From Pinus tabuliformis (lineage: Eukaryota > Streptophyta > Pinopsida > Pinales > Pinaceae): a stretch of DNA of 64,000 nucleotides. The stretch is taken from contig CM062808.1 in assembly GCA_031772625.1 (NCBI GenBank), positions 473,801,655 through 473,865,654 of the forward strand. Reading direction: 5' to 3'. Every line of letters begins with the position of its first letter. Within the stretch, counting starts at the first letter, position 1. The notes under the pieces were generated by a model. It was not told where the DNA came from. It saw only the letters and a program-made list of their open reading frames with translations, and searched no databases. This document shows positions 23,421 through 34,204 of this stretch, piece by piece. A program made the position numbers and the translations under genes.

Positions 23421-26400
23421 GTGGCTGACCGGTCTCCAAGACGGTCTCGAAGACTTCGTGGTCTCTCACCACCTAGTTTAGAGCCTTCTCCTAGAAGGCG
23501 CAGAGGGAATACTACCGGTGGGGTCCGTCCCACGCCGGCTGACGCATCGGGGATTGATCCTCCTCTCGGGGATATTAGCGGCCAAGCAAGGCCTGGTACT
23601 TTTGAACAAGAGAGGGACGCTCCAGTCTTTTCTCAAGTTCGCTTTCAAGCGGAGGATAACGTAGAGGTAGAAGAACTTTCAGAATCATTAGTGATTCCAA
23701 ATTCTCCACTACCATCTAGTTACCCAGACGTATTGCAATACGTTGGGCCTCCATTATATAGACCAGCGAGTCCAGGTTACGCTACGCGCTTACCATTTAT
23801 GATCACTACTGGAAGCATGGCTTCCACGAGTGTTGCGACTATGCAAACCCCAACATCGGTGCAAGGGGGAGGAACCATTTCCATCCCCTCCGCTTCCTTG
23901 TTCGGATCGTTTGCTAGCACATCTTTGGTTGGGTCTACCTCCATTCCGTCCACGAGTGGAAATGCCCAAACCAATGCTTTTAGTACTGGTTCCTTCCTTT
24001 TTGGCACCCAATCACAGGGTATTCCGTCAGTTCCGTTCAATGCCGCTACGTCCATGATGGGCGCATCGGCTTCATTTCAGGGTTTTCCTTTTGGAAGTGG
24101 TCATATTCCACATTCCAACCCAACGGTAGGATCCATGCCTTTTTCTTCAATAGGACAAAGCAGCAATCCTTTCCAAGGTTGGAATAACCCTGGGGCTAGT
24201 AACGCAGGAACTGCGAATCCATTCATTGGCCAACAAGGAAGTAGGCCGTATTCCACGGTTAGCATGTTTCAAAGTATTCCTCCCCTCGCTTCGGCTTGGA
24301 ACCCATATCAGGGGTTATCGACTCCTTACAATTCTATAGGAGGAAACTTTGCAAGCTATGGAGCTTATACGGCAGGAGTTGGTCAAACTCCGAATTTTGC
24401 TGGACCACAAGGCTTGCCCTTTGGTTCAGTTGGTTCTACTGGTCACTTGGGGCAGCCTGGTGCCTCTCAAATCCCAGGACAATCTTTTCAGAACTTGGGG
24501 AGTTCTGCCCAGTCTGGGTGGAATCCCCTAGGTCCTCCTAGGCTTCCATTTCTGGCAACATTAAACTTGCCAGATCTCACTAAGCTAACGAACGACCCTA
24601 TCAGATACAATCCAGCCTGGCCTCCGGTCCCAACCAAACTCCCTTCGGACATCCCAAAATTCGAAGGGAAGAGTGGTGAAGATCCGGGCGATCATGTAAC
24701 CACATTCCATTTGTGGTGCTCATCTAACTCCCTCATCGAAGATTCGGTTAGGTTGAGACTTTTTCAGCGCACCTTGACTGGTAATGCGGCTAAATGGTAC
24801 ATAGAGTTGCCAGGGGGCAGCTTTACATCGTTCGCAGACTTAGCTAATATCTTCTTGAATCACTTTCAGTTGCCTGTCCGTTATGATGCCGGAACTGAAC
24901 TTCTGGCTACCTTTCGTCAGGATAAGGCAACCCACATTTCTGATCACATACAGGAATGGAGACGGAGAAAAAGGCTCATTAAAGCCGAAATCCCTCCGGA
25001 GTACCGTCTAGAGTGGTTTTTGAAGTCTTTGCAACCTGAGATCTCCAAGGATGTCTCCATGTCTGGGGTCTATTCTGAGGAGCAAGCCATTTTCAGGGCC
25101 CAGCAGTTAGAACTGATCTACTCTCAGTCTGGGATCCTCCAAAAGTACTTGCCAGATGCTCCTGGATCTAAGGTTGATTTAGCTAAGCCAAAGCCAGGTC
25201 CGCATGCGGATGGTATCGTGGGGTCTGTAGACTCGACTACAGTGAACTTGCTGAATCAATTGCAGCAGTTGTCATTAAAAACTGCTCCTAACAACCAAGT
25301 CACAATGTCTAATCCTCCTGCTTCCCAAAATTCTTCCATTAACGCCGTCCAATCCGATAACCCCAAAGGAAATCAAAATTCCGATGGGAAAAAGAAAGGA
25401 CGTGGTAAAAAGAAGAACTCAGATGGGAAGCCCGATGCAAATAAATCCGGCAACAACGCTGGTGGTGGTGGAAATGAGTCCAGAAAGAAAGTTAAGTTTC
25501 CTTGCAAGTTATGCAAAGGAGACCATCTAACTCATCTCTGCCCTAGAATTGAAGACGCTCAGCGCTTGTTAGGACAGCAAGGGACTTCTAGTTCACAAGC
25601 TGTGTTAACTAACCCGTTTCCCCAAGGGCAGCAACTTCTTGCTGGCGCAAGTTCGAACCCTGGTACCTCCGCAGGGGGCAACCAGGAAGGGGACAAGTCA
25701 TCAAATGTTTTCATGATGGGTGCTCACGCTAATGTGGCCACACGGTCACGCGATTATGGTGAAGGTGAAAATTCTAAGGGTAAATCAGTTCCCGAAACTA
25801 ACAACCCACTTCATATTGAGCGACCTTCTGTTGAGACTATACCTCGGGTGCCGAAAGGTTCAGCTAAACGCGCGACTATCAACCCTAATATTAGGGCAGC
25901 CCAGAATTACTCCATTGTCGAGGATCTGGCTCAGAGCCCATGTGCTATGTCCGCGTTAGAGGTTCTCCAGACATGTCCTACTCAACGAAGTGCCTTGCTA
26001 TTGGCAATGGGGGCAGTAGATCCAAGTAATTCTTTAGCTCTCTCTTTTGATATGAGTAATGTCAAAAAGAGACTTCCTCATCACATGGCTTTCCAGATAA
26101 AGTCTACCTACCAGAAAACGAATATTTTCCGGATGGTTGTAGATGAGGGAGCTTCCACGTGTGTCATGTCTATGTCATGTTGGAAGGCCATTGGATCACC
26201 GACGGTTGTTCCTTCACCCACCCTATTGACAGCATTTGATGGTCACTCTCATAGACCGTACGGGATTATCCCGGCTTTTCCTATATGTGTTGGAGGAAAG
26301 GTCGTTAATATTGAAGTAGAGGTCATAGACGCTAACCTAGATTATAATCTCCTATTAGGAAGGAACTGGGTATACGAGATGGAAGCCGTTGTTTCGACTC

Positions 26401-27158
26401 TATTTCGTGTCATTTGCTTTCCTTATGAGGGGAAAATCGTTAAGGTTGACCAATTGGACTATTGTCCAGCTGATCCTCAAGCAAACTCTGACTCTACCAT
26501 TCCTTTAGTGGGTAACCCCCGTCCGCCTATTGAGAGTCTAGGAGTCGGGATGTATTCTTCATTGATGGGTACGTTTAACCTTCCCCCTCCTACAGCTGGT
26601 ATAGATACAATTTCATCCTCCAGGGATCCTTTACGGAGAGGGTTTGTCCAAACTCTTTATTCTTCGAATCCTGGAACCTTAGCTTCATCTGTGACCACAT
26701 CAGGTGACGATAAAGTGGGTGAAATAGAATCTCTTATGTCTGCAGCAGAACCTAGATGTGAATCTATCGATAACTCTGTAGATAACCATTCTACTATTTC
26801 CTCTGGGAAAGAAATAGATGGTGATGTGGCTCATTTGCGGACCCCTGATTCCACCTCTGCATCGGATTGCTCGGATATTGTTTTTCCATCGGATGAAGCG
26901 ATATTCGAAGCAATGACGGCCGTAGATCGACCTTTGGAAGATTTACATCGTCGGTTATACTTTCATTCCCCTGTGCATGAAGTAGAATCTCGGTCCTCCA
27001 GTTCGACTAGTGATGTTTGTACGGTCCCTTTGGCTCCGACACATTTATTTGCCGAAGAGAGTATATTGATTGGTTCGATCGTCGTACCTATAAACATCCC
27101 TAGGATTCAGTTGGAGGAGCCCCCTGACGGGCTCTACCTCAGGAAGTGCTTTGCTTAG
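23421..27158 (+). CDS. Gag-protease polyprotein
   Basis: This 1,245-residue ORF is intact. The start ATG at 23,421 is the first in frame and follows an A-rich context. Residues 1-380 are low-complexity and rich in Ser, Gly, Pro and Phe. The capsid-like core spans about 410-575 (RLRLFQRTLTGNAAKWYIEL, LPVRYDAGTELLATFRQD). A Lys/Gly/Asn-rich linker is followed by a CX2CX3HX4C knuckle CKLCKGDHLTHLC near residue 695. An aspartic protease near 905-1,010 has VVDEGASTCVMSM and DYNLLLGRNWVYEM. Its active site reads D-E-G-A instead of the usual D-S/T-G-A. The C-terminal 250 residues are Ser-rich and acidic, with no recognised domain. No RT follows in frame. The product should package element RNA and process itself. 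Confidence 0.92.
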   Translation: MADRSPRRSRRLRGLSPPSLEPSPRRRRGNTTGGVRPTPADASGIDPPLGDISGQARPGTFEQERDAPVFSQVRFQAEDNVEVEELSESLVIPNSPLPSSYPDVLQYVGPPLYRPASPGYATRLPFMITTGSMASTSVATMQTPTSVQGGGTISIPSASLFGSFASTSLVGSTSIPSTSGNAQTNAFSTGSFLFGTQSQGIPSVPFNAATSMMGASASFQGFPFGSGHIPHSNPTVGSMPFSSIGQSSNPFQGWNNPGASNAGTANPFIGQQGSRPYSTVSMFQSIPPLASAWNPYQGLSTPYNSIGGNFASYGAYTAGVGQTPNFAGPQGLPFGSVGSTGHLGQPGASQIPGQSFQNLGSSAQSGWNPLGPPRLPFLATLNLPDLTKLTNDPIRYNPAWPPVPTKLPSDIPKFEGKSGEDPGDHVTTFHLWCSSNSLIEDSVRLRLFQRTLTGNAAKWYIELPGGSFTSFADLANIFLNHFQLPVRYDAGTELLATFRQDKATHISDHIQEWRRRKRLIKAEIPPEYRLEWFLKSLQPEISKDVSMSGVYSEEQAIFRAQQLELIYSQSGILQKYLPDAPGSKVDLAKPKPGPHADGIVGSVDSTTVNLLNQLQQLSLKTAPNNQVTMSNPPASQNSSINAVQSDNPKGNQNSDGKKKGRGKKKNSDGKPDANKSGNNAGGGGNESRKKVKFPCKLCKGDHLTHLCPRIEDAQRLLGQQGTSSSQAVLTNPFPQGQQLLAGASSNPGTSAGGNQEGDKSSNVFMMGAHANVATRSRDYGEGENSKGKSVPETNNPLHIERPSVETIPRVPKGSAKRATINPNIRAAQNYSIVEDLAQSPCAMSALEVLQTCPTQRSALLLAMGAVDPSNSLALSFDMSNVKKRLPHHMAFQIKSTYQKTNIFRMVVDEGASTCVMSMSCWKAIGSPTVVPSPTLLTAFDGHSHRPYGIIPAFPICVGGKVVNIEVEVIDANLDYNLLLGRNWVYEMEAVVSTLFRVICFPYEGKIVKVDQLDYCPADPQANSDSTIPLVGNPRPPIESLGVGMYSSLMGTFNLPPPTAGIDTISSSRDPLRRGFVQTLYSSNPGTLASSVTTSGDDKVGEIESLMSAAEPRCESIDNSVDNHSTISSGKEIDGDVAHLRTPDSTSASDCSDIVFPSDEAIFEAMTAVDRPLEDLHRRLYFHSPVHEVESRSSSSTSDVCTVPLAPTHLFAEESILIGSIVVPINIPRIQLEEPPDGLYLRKCFA

Positions 27159-27171
27159 TTTTCGCCAGGCA

Positions 27172-27687
27172 ATGGCTTCTTTGTATTTTATGTATATTTG
27201 TACATATCTTATCGAGCGTTTTTCTGATATCAGCACTTTTGGTCTGCTTTGGCAGGTGTTGATGGATGATTTGGTTTATTTTGGATTCGCCGATGGTGCT
27301 AGTCGGCGCACTCGGAATCTTGCTTCCGCAGCTTGGGTACTTTATTACCCAACTGGTCAGTTGATGACATCGAGAGGCGTGTGTATCGGTCCTGCTTCAA
27401 ACAATATGGCCGAGTATACAGCTGTTATCAATTTATTATCCGAGGCAATCTCTTACGGGATCGACTCGTTGGTAGTGTATCTTGATTCTCAATTGATAGT
27501 GTCTCAGTTAAATAACATTTATCGGGTTAGAGATCCATCATTATATCGCCAATATTTAAGGGTGAGGTTGTTGCAAAGATCATTTACTTACATTAATTAT
27601 TTGCATATTCCAAGATCTCAAAATTGGTTAGCTGATTCTATCGCTAATCAAGCATTAGACTGGCATATCAATCATTCATCATCATAA
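27172..27687 (+). CDS. Tat-style additional RNase H (aRNH)
   Basis: This intact 171-residue ORF is in the +1 frame relative to gag-protease and starts 13 bp after its stop. It is open upstream without an ATG as far as 27,151, overlapping the gag end. The RNase H fold runs from about residue 36: GFADGASRR (first Asp), NNMAEYTAVI (Glu), VVYLDSQLIV (Asp) and SQNWLADSIANQA (Asp) give all four catalytic acids. In Tat elements this domain normally lies between RT-RNaseH and integrase; here both neighbours are absent. A strong acceptor-like site (TGCTTTGGCAG, ending 27,256) just before ATG 27,262 suggests expression by splicing. Alternatives are frameshifting or independent initiation. Confidence 0.88.
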   Translation: MASLYFMYICTYLIERFSDISTFGLLWQVLMDDLVYFGFADGASRRTRNLASAAWVLYYPTGQLMTSRGVCIGPASNNMAEYTAVINLLSEAISYGIDSLVVYLDSQLIVSQLNNIYRVRDPSLYRQYLRVRLLQRSFTYINYLHIPRSQNWLADSIANQALDWHINHSSS

Positions 27688-27812
27688 AATCATGCATCAA
27701 AAAGTCAAACTGTATATATATATATATATCGCAAAGCGTCTCGAGTGTACATATGTGTGTCCAAAAATATACAAAATTGGGACTCAAATGCCCATAATCA
27801 TGTCAGGCATAT
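27688..27812. other. Spacer with short TA run between convergent ORFs
   Basis: A short spacer with a TA repeat at 27,713-27,730 lies between the sense RNase H stop and the antisense gene stop. It probably holds 3' ends of both transcripts. Confidence 0.4.
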
Positions 27813-29092
27813 CTAATGCCTCGGCTCTGGATGAGCAGCTAAATAACTAACTATAGCATTGGCCACGCGCCGAAAAACGCGAACCCAGTCACGTGGCATC
27901 CCAACCACATGACGCTGCATATCTGGAGGAAGGTCCTCTATCTCGGCCATTGGTACTTGATAGCTCAATCTCGCCAAGTGTCGCTGGACGTTGGCGAGGG
28001 TCCTTTCCGCATCCGCAGCCGCCTCTTCGGCTCCTCGGCCACGCCGTCCGTGCCGTGGGAATCCATCTAGTCGCACAGGCCCAATGTCTGGAACATGATC
28101 ATCATATCAGTCATTTGAATCTCATAAAAAAAAAAATATATATTTTTCAAAGTTCATCATTATGCTTGAAAAATCCTAAAAAACATAAAATCATAAAAAT
28201 CAAAAAAAATCTTACCGATCTCGCCCCATGCTGCATCTGGTGGCAGCACTAGGTCAGGATCTCCTCGGAAATCCAGTCCAGCATAGGGGTAGTCGTCTAT
28301 GGCGATGATCTGTTGCTCCCACCAAGCAAAAAAGTCGTCGTCGAATGCATTCCTGGGCACTTCCCCACCCCCCAGACGTTTCATCAAGTCAGCCCACCGG
28401 CCCATACGTGGATCACGTGGACTACTGATGGGAACTGCTACCCTGGGGCGGAGTGCAGGAACCTTCTCGAAGAAAAATGTGCATAAAATGGTTCCATACC
28501 CAAAGTTCTTGGTCTGTCCCTTCCTGATAGAAGCAAGCTGCTCCTTCATGTTGGCAAGTAGAGGAGTACACCAGTCAAACACCGTGGTGAGACAGTCCAC
28601 TGCTACGCTCATGTTTACCCGTGATGCCTGATGTAGCGAAGATGACCCGTTCACTCGAGCTATGGTGAACAGGATTATCCGCAGTGACAAACTCGCCACG
28701 TGTGGGATCGAGATCTGACTCCCGACCTTCCGATGACCTGGGCAGTAAAGTTGTACATAGTCGTCTACGCTGAGACTATTCCGGGTCCTGCCCCGGGAGT
28801 GGACTACCTCTCCCCTTCGGGAAAGGCCCGTGATGAAATATATATCTTCCACTTCTATCCTGAGTGGCATTTGATCAATCATAAAAGCTTCTTCCTTGAC
28901 ATCCCAATAATCAATAAGTCTCTCGAGCAGACGCACATTTGCTTTCATATTCGGCAACTTGAAGAATTTTAACAATCCGCACCCCCGTAAGGCATCTAAT
29001 GCCTCATCATTCTCCATAACTTCATTGTCTACAGCTGAGTGCTCTCTTTCACGCCATGTGAGAGTCATCCTGGAAGAAAAAATCATTTTCAT
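27813..29092 (-). CDS. Antisense two-exon gene with a plant mobile domain-like protein
   Basis: Exon 1 is 29,092-28,216 and exon 2 is 28,087-27,813 on the minus strand. They are separated by a 128-bp AT-rich intron with donor GTAAGA and acceptor TTCCAG. Joined, they give 1,152 bp, 383 residues, no stop. The start may instead be ATG 29,068, directly after an acceptor-like TTCTTCCAG, which would imply a 5' non-coding exon. The N-terminal half has LLERLIDYWDVKEEAF and IEVEDIYFITGLSRRGE, resembling the plant mobile domain (PMD, 'aminotransferase-like') pattern of a GL-G turn after a W-x(n)-F segment. The C-terminus (exon 2) is Arg/Ala-rich and probably helical. Antisense ORFs in this position are known in Tat elements such as Grande. 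The cellular role is unknown. Confidence 0.75.
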
Positions 29093-31990
29093 CCATTAGT
29101 TTTTTGTATAAAAAAATTTCGCTGCGCACACGCGGTTTACCCTATACACAGTCGCGTGTAGGGCCGTCGTATACGCGATTTATATACATCCAACCCGCGT
29201 GTACGCCGCAGAGCAATTTTTTGCAAAAATCTAACGGTGAAACATTAATTAAACTTCCTAAAAACTATCACAATTGATTGCAAGACAAGTTTAGTGCTTA
29301 CCTGGAAGTTTTCGGCAAGTTTGAACGGTTGAATAAGTCACGGGGAAAGTTTGCTCCTTTTGCTCCACAATTTGCTCTCCAAGTCAAACGGTGAAAATGG
29401 TAAGTCCAAAATTTCTTTTTATAAGTTTTGAAAATGCAAAATTTTTTCAAATTTTTATTTTGTTTGGTTTCATGTCACTTTTAACTTGGGAGCTTGGAAT
29501 GTCGAGATTGAGTTGTTTTTCAGGAAATTTTGGACATTTTTCGACGGTTCGAGACGGTTCCATGACTGCTGACCCGTCATGGCAGGTATCGTGTTCTCAC
29601 TGGCATATAGGTTAGGGACACCATTTTTCCGTTGCATTATGCATACTAGCCTCCATTTGACCGATACATCTGCCGTAGGGTCGATCCCATCATGTTATGG
29701 TTCGCAAGCCATTTTCACTCGCTGATTCTTTAAATCATGACATGATGGTAGAGCCATCCTTTTACATGGGCATCCTAGTTAGTACCTCACTGACATTTGT
29801 TGCCCATGCTGCTTCGTTTTGAGTAGGCTCGGGAGTCCTCTGTAGTCCCGCCATGACTTATGCGTTGAAGACTCATTCTTCTTTGCTTCTTCGCTTCGTT
29901 CTGGCCTTATACCCTAGAGGCTCCTATGTGTGTTGAGTTGTACTTCTGCATTGCATGTTGACCATTTGCACCTTTTGGCCTATAGCCGGCTTCACTTGGA
30001 CTCGTGTTTAAGCCCACTTTTGACCATGGCGTCTGCAAAAATCAACCTTGCATCCCCTTGACCTCTGCAGCTTGACATACCCAGATCCGTGGAAGGAACA
30101 TACCTCTGAGTGTCAATGACCAGTTTTTCACCTCTTTGCATTGAGCATAGGAACGTTCCTTTCCCAGGAACTAGAGCATCTGTTTCACCGACACTCGTTC
30201 TTTCCACTGTACCATAGCATTCTTTTATTCTTTTTCCGGCTTATCAGAAAAAGACAAAAAAAATTAAATATTCCAAAAAGAGCGGGAACAGGGACATTAT
30301 TTCCATTTATTGTTGGCAGCTAGAGTCAGTCGTGTCGCCCTTGAACAAAGCACTCAAAACAAAGTCTCCTCCGCTTGGGTGGGATTTAGTTTGACTTAGG
30401 TAAGCCATAACCTTGTTATCGAGTCAGTTCTCCCCCGATTGGTTATCTCTTCCAATCATATGGAGGGTTCGTTCGTGCCTCCTGCATGACGAACTTATAC
30501 AGATTCATTATATGCTGCCACATAGTCACATTGAGTCGTGCTTTTGTTCAAGGGAAGTTAGCCTGAGTCGGCCTTTCTGCGGTGTCTCTTGACTCATTTT
30601 TCAGTCGGCCATCCCTGGTTGTCAGTGTCATGTCTATCATCACATCAGTTATATTGGTCCTTCACTCGTGCCGGTTTGAGAAGGTCCCCATTGACTTCTT
30701 GCTGGCGGGTCTTGTCCTTATCGACGACGACACATTGCTCTGAGGGCAGACCTAGAGACCGCACCCTGGCCCTATTTTCATTATTGATAGGTCACATTGT
30801 GCTCAGCATCGATCAGTATCATGGGTCTTTGACTGAGTGGTTTCCCTTGTGTTCGACATCAGCATACATTATCACACATTGGGATTCGTGTAGTACCTTG
30901 GTTTCCATTTGACCCTATTGGTGGATACCTCGCCTCTGTGTCAGCTTTCATTATTGGTTGGTTCAGAGGGTTTCTGCCGTGCGCTAGCCACATCTTGTGT
31001 ACGCCGGAAACGTACTTCGGTTGGGTTACTACATCTTTTTCGTCCGATTCCTTCCACATTATTGGCCTACGGGTTACACTCGCGCTAGATTGATGGAGGA
31101 TGCCTTAATGCCTTCCTTCTAGCGGATCTTTCCCTATCGACTCCGACTCATTGCTCTGGGGCAAAGATCTAGAGTCCATTTGGCAGTACCTTGGGGTTTG
31201 CAGTCATTAGTGGCAGATTCCTCGCTATCGACAGTGGGAAACCATCATTGTCTCCTGATTGATAGATTCTTACAGGTGTTCGACTTCAGCTCATCTATTC
31301 ACACTTGTTAGATTGTACTGGGTACCTTGACGCTCATTATCATTATCGGTGAGTAGTCTCGCGTTTGTTAACGGTATACATCAATGACCGGTAATCAAAC
31401 GATTTCTCACATGGTCGACTTCAGATCATTTATTCCCATGGTGTAGAAATGTACCACGGGGGTCGGTGAAGACCTCAGGTTGTATCAGCATTCATTGGTT
31501 CACTTGACAGTTGCTCCTGTTGCTGCTAGTTGATACCATTCCACCTTATATGTTGCAGTCAGTCATGGCGACATTCTATATGCTGGCACCTGAGTTTGCA
31601 GTGTAGTACCATCCTATTCCATCATGTTCAGTTGGTACCTTATGGGATCAGTCTTTGATTTCAGTGATCCGTTGCATCTTTCAGCATCATTGACAGTTTT
31701 ATATGTGATATTCAGACATGTACTTACTCATTATGATCAGATGATCCATTATGTATTTTTACAGTCATTTATACTTGTATACTTAGTGGATCCGCTTGTA
31801 CTTGATATGCGGACATGCTTTACTTTTCCTGAGCATGGGTATGCCCGCCTCAGACAGTGTTTCTTTCTGATCTCCTTTCGGTGGCTTGGCAGGCTGAATT
31901 CTGGTGAAGTCCTCCTCGGTTTTTTGGCAGAGTTCCTTTCCTTGTACTTACTTAATGTATTTCGGCCATCATGTTCCCCTTCTGACCTCA
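29093..31990 (+). other. 3' non-coding region of the young element
   Basis: No supported gene. CG-rich words (GCGCACACGCGG, CGCGTGTACGCC) at 29,124-29,205 lie just upstream of the antisense gene and could belong to its promoter. From about 30,300 the sequence resembles the 3' part of the decayed element (18.3-19.1 kb). Several open frames of 60-124 residues have no recognisable content. Confidence 0.6.
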
Positions 31991-32006
31991 TACATTAGGG
32001 GGCATC
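31991..32006 (+). other. Polypurine tract of the young element
   Basis: TACATTAGGGGGCATC lies immediately before the 3' LTR start TGTTATAG. Confidence 0.8.
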
Positions 32007-33020
32007 TGTTATAGCTCCAAATCTCACTCTTATGGTTTGTGATGCTGCACTTATGGCCTAGGGCAACCCCTCCTTCCAGACCTGGTCCAAAAATTTAAAA
32101 AACAGTGTTTTATTCCTTGTACGCGACTTTTCCCTGTGTTAAACGCGTGTACACGCGGGTCTGTCATACCCAACCCGCGTGTATCTATTAAAACACTTAA
32201 AAAAAATATAATTTCCTCTTTTTCGGGCGGTGATCGCGGGTTTACCTGCTGGATCACCTGTTAGTGCCCGTGGCCCAATTGTTCCCAACCAACTCCTAAC
32301 TAAAAAACTACTTTGGAGAGGGTATAAAAAGACATCAAAGGGAAGGCCAAGGGGAGAGAGAAAGGAGAGCAAGATTATTATGCTGAGATTTTTCCCTTAG
32401 ACCAGGTCTGAAGTCCTTGGTGCATCCTGCACTTCCCCCATTTTGCATAGGAAACCCTTGTTTCCATGTGTATTGGTGATCATTCATCCTTGACATCATC
32501 ATTGAGTAAGACTTGGAAGGAGCTCTTGTTGAAGGCTGGAGGCTGGAACGAATCCGGGAGGAAGCTTGCTTGGAGCCTGCTGAAGGTGTTCAGGTGATAT
32601 CTTTCCGATATATGTACTTTATTTGCCTTTATATATAAAGAAACACGTCTTTGTTCCCGAATAATCTTTCTTTACGCTTATGAGATTCTTGTGTTGAATT
32701 CTTATGAAAGTAGTTACTTAAAGATTATTTATAACTAACTTTATAGCATAAAGATGATTTATACATAAACTTCTATACATGTACTGTTGTGTTCTTTGAT
32801 TTGTTTGTCTTGCAGGTCAGAGAAAGAAGAAGGGAACTCCAAGAAGGGTTTGCACCCTAACGGTCTTCTCGGACGTAGGACCTTAGGTATGTACCCTAAA
32901 CATTAGAATTTGCTTAAAAGTAAAAAAGATGGCTGTGTGTGTGTGTTTCTTTGTATAAGAAATTTTCAGTCTGGTAGAGTCTCAGCCCAAAGGACTCTAG
33001 GGGTACTTTCCCTTCAACCA
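32007..33020 (+). repeat. 3' LTR of the young element
   Basis: It is 1,014 bp, the same length as the 5' LTR, with about 5 substitutions. It carries the CGCGTGTACACGCG palindrome (32,144-32,157), a TATA box (32,323-32,330) and the intron-like segment (32,594-32,815). Confidence 0.95.
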
Positions 33021-33025
33021 CATCC
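33021..33025. other. Right target site duplication CATCC
   Basis: It pairs with 20,339-20,343. Confidence 0.95.
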
Positions 33026-33260
33026 ATGCTGCATAACAATACTAGTTTCTTGGTGATCCAACCATCATGGATATCGCAGCGTATGGTAATTCTATTTTTA
33101 AGTGTTTGTTAGTAGTACTTTCCAATCAGGGAATTCCTAAACCTTAATTTGTTGTGTTAAATTCAAAGATACTTTCCTATCAGGGGATTCCTAAACCTTA
33201 ATATGCCATGTTACGTTCAAAAAGGGAAAAAATGAACTTACTCTGGAGGCAGTTGTCCTC
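33021..33260. repeat. Dispersed block R1, right half of the interrupted copy
   Basis: It continues the block before the young element and matches 34,565-34,870 and 36,635-36,950, including two copies of CCTAAACCTTAATATG-like text about 64 bp apart. Confidence 0.8.
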
Positions 33261-34200
33261 TACAAGATTGAAAAATACAAGCTACTTGACATATCATTCT
33301 GATAGGAATAAAATAAATTTACATTTTGTTGTTTTCATATCCTCGTCCTCTTTAAGATTGTTCCATCTACTTGACATCATTTTGTCTTGCCTTGAAGTTC
33401 TTTGAAGTACATTGATAAGCAAAAAAACCTTTATCGCTTCCGAAACATCTTCACCATGCACTTTCTGGGTAGAAATGTTAGGACGTCTTATTATTTTCAA
33501 TGGCATATTACCACAAGAACGCTTGAGATGAGGGATACCCAGATTATGTCCAGAACAGATACAAATTGGTGTATTTTCAATGGCATATTACCACAATTCT
33601 TCTTATTTTCAATAGCATATTACCACAAGAACGCTTGAGATGATAGATACCCAGATTACCTCCAGAAAAGATACAAATTGGTGGTTCTTTTAGTGACCTA
33701 TCCCTAGCATCTGAGATACCCTTACTACAGTAGTTCTCCACACAAACTGCATTTCCATCTACAAATCGAGACATAAGTCGAATGAAATAATTCATTGTGT
33801 CTTTGTTGTGAAGGTTGATTCAACCATAAGTTCAAAATTTTTCTCTTGATAACCTGTTTAGTTGAGGCCACATAGCTTAGGACAAAACCAACTAGTATTT
33901 TTGCCAATTGGACTAGACGATGTTATTGATATAGAACAAAAATCCCCACAGTTTTTGTTTGGAATACTCGTATGGTACTTTTTTAAGAAGAGAACAATTG
34001 TACAATGACTGGCATTTTACAGACGTGATGTCTTAATTTTGGTTGATAAATGCTCTTTTTTATAAGCTCTGCATTTATAAGCTCTGTTTTGGTTGATAAG
34101 ACATTTATTTATCATAATATGTGAATTTTATAAGTGGTCTAAATTTATTTTTTGTTTGACATACACTGATATAGATCATCAGTTCGAGGTGTCCTTCAGA
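33261..34200. other. No gene; contains a local tandem duplication
   Basis: A segment around 33,495-33,575 (GCATATTACCACAAGAACGC) is repeated at 33,610-33,690, offset about 119 bp. The remainder is AT-rich, with short minus-strand open frames that I do not recognise. Confidence 0.5.
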
Positions 34201-34204
34201 AACC

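Larger units (their letters stand above)
20344..33020 (+). mobile_element. Complete young non-autonomous Tat-like LTR retrotransposon
   Basis: The 12,677-bp element has two 1,014-bp LTRs, a 5-bp TSD, a PBS, a PPT, an intact gag-protease ORF, an intact RNase H ORF, and an antisense gene. About 5 differences between the LTRs were found by eye (for example CCCTGT/CCTTGT and TTTGCC/TTTTCC), close to 99.5% identity, so insertion was recent. No RT or integrase is present in any frame, so transposition would need these in trans. The PBS type and the extra (Tat-style) RNase H place it near the Tat/Ogre group. Confidence 0.93.

Noticed and set aside
27151-27171. RNase H start at 27,151
   Set aside because: The codon there is TTG, not ATG; the first ATG is at 27,172.
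28299-28972. Plus-strand open frames of 110 and 90 residues
   Set aside because: They are shadows of the antisense PMD-like exon.
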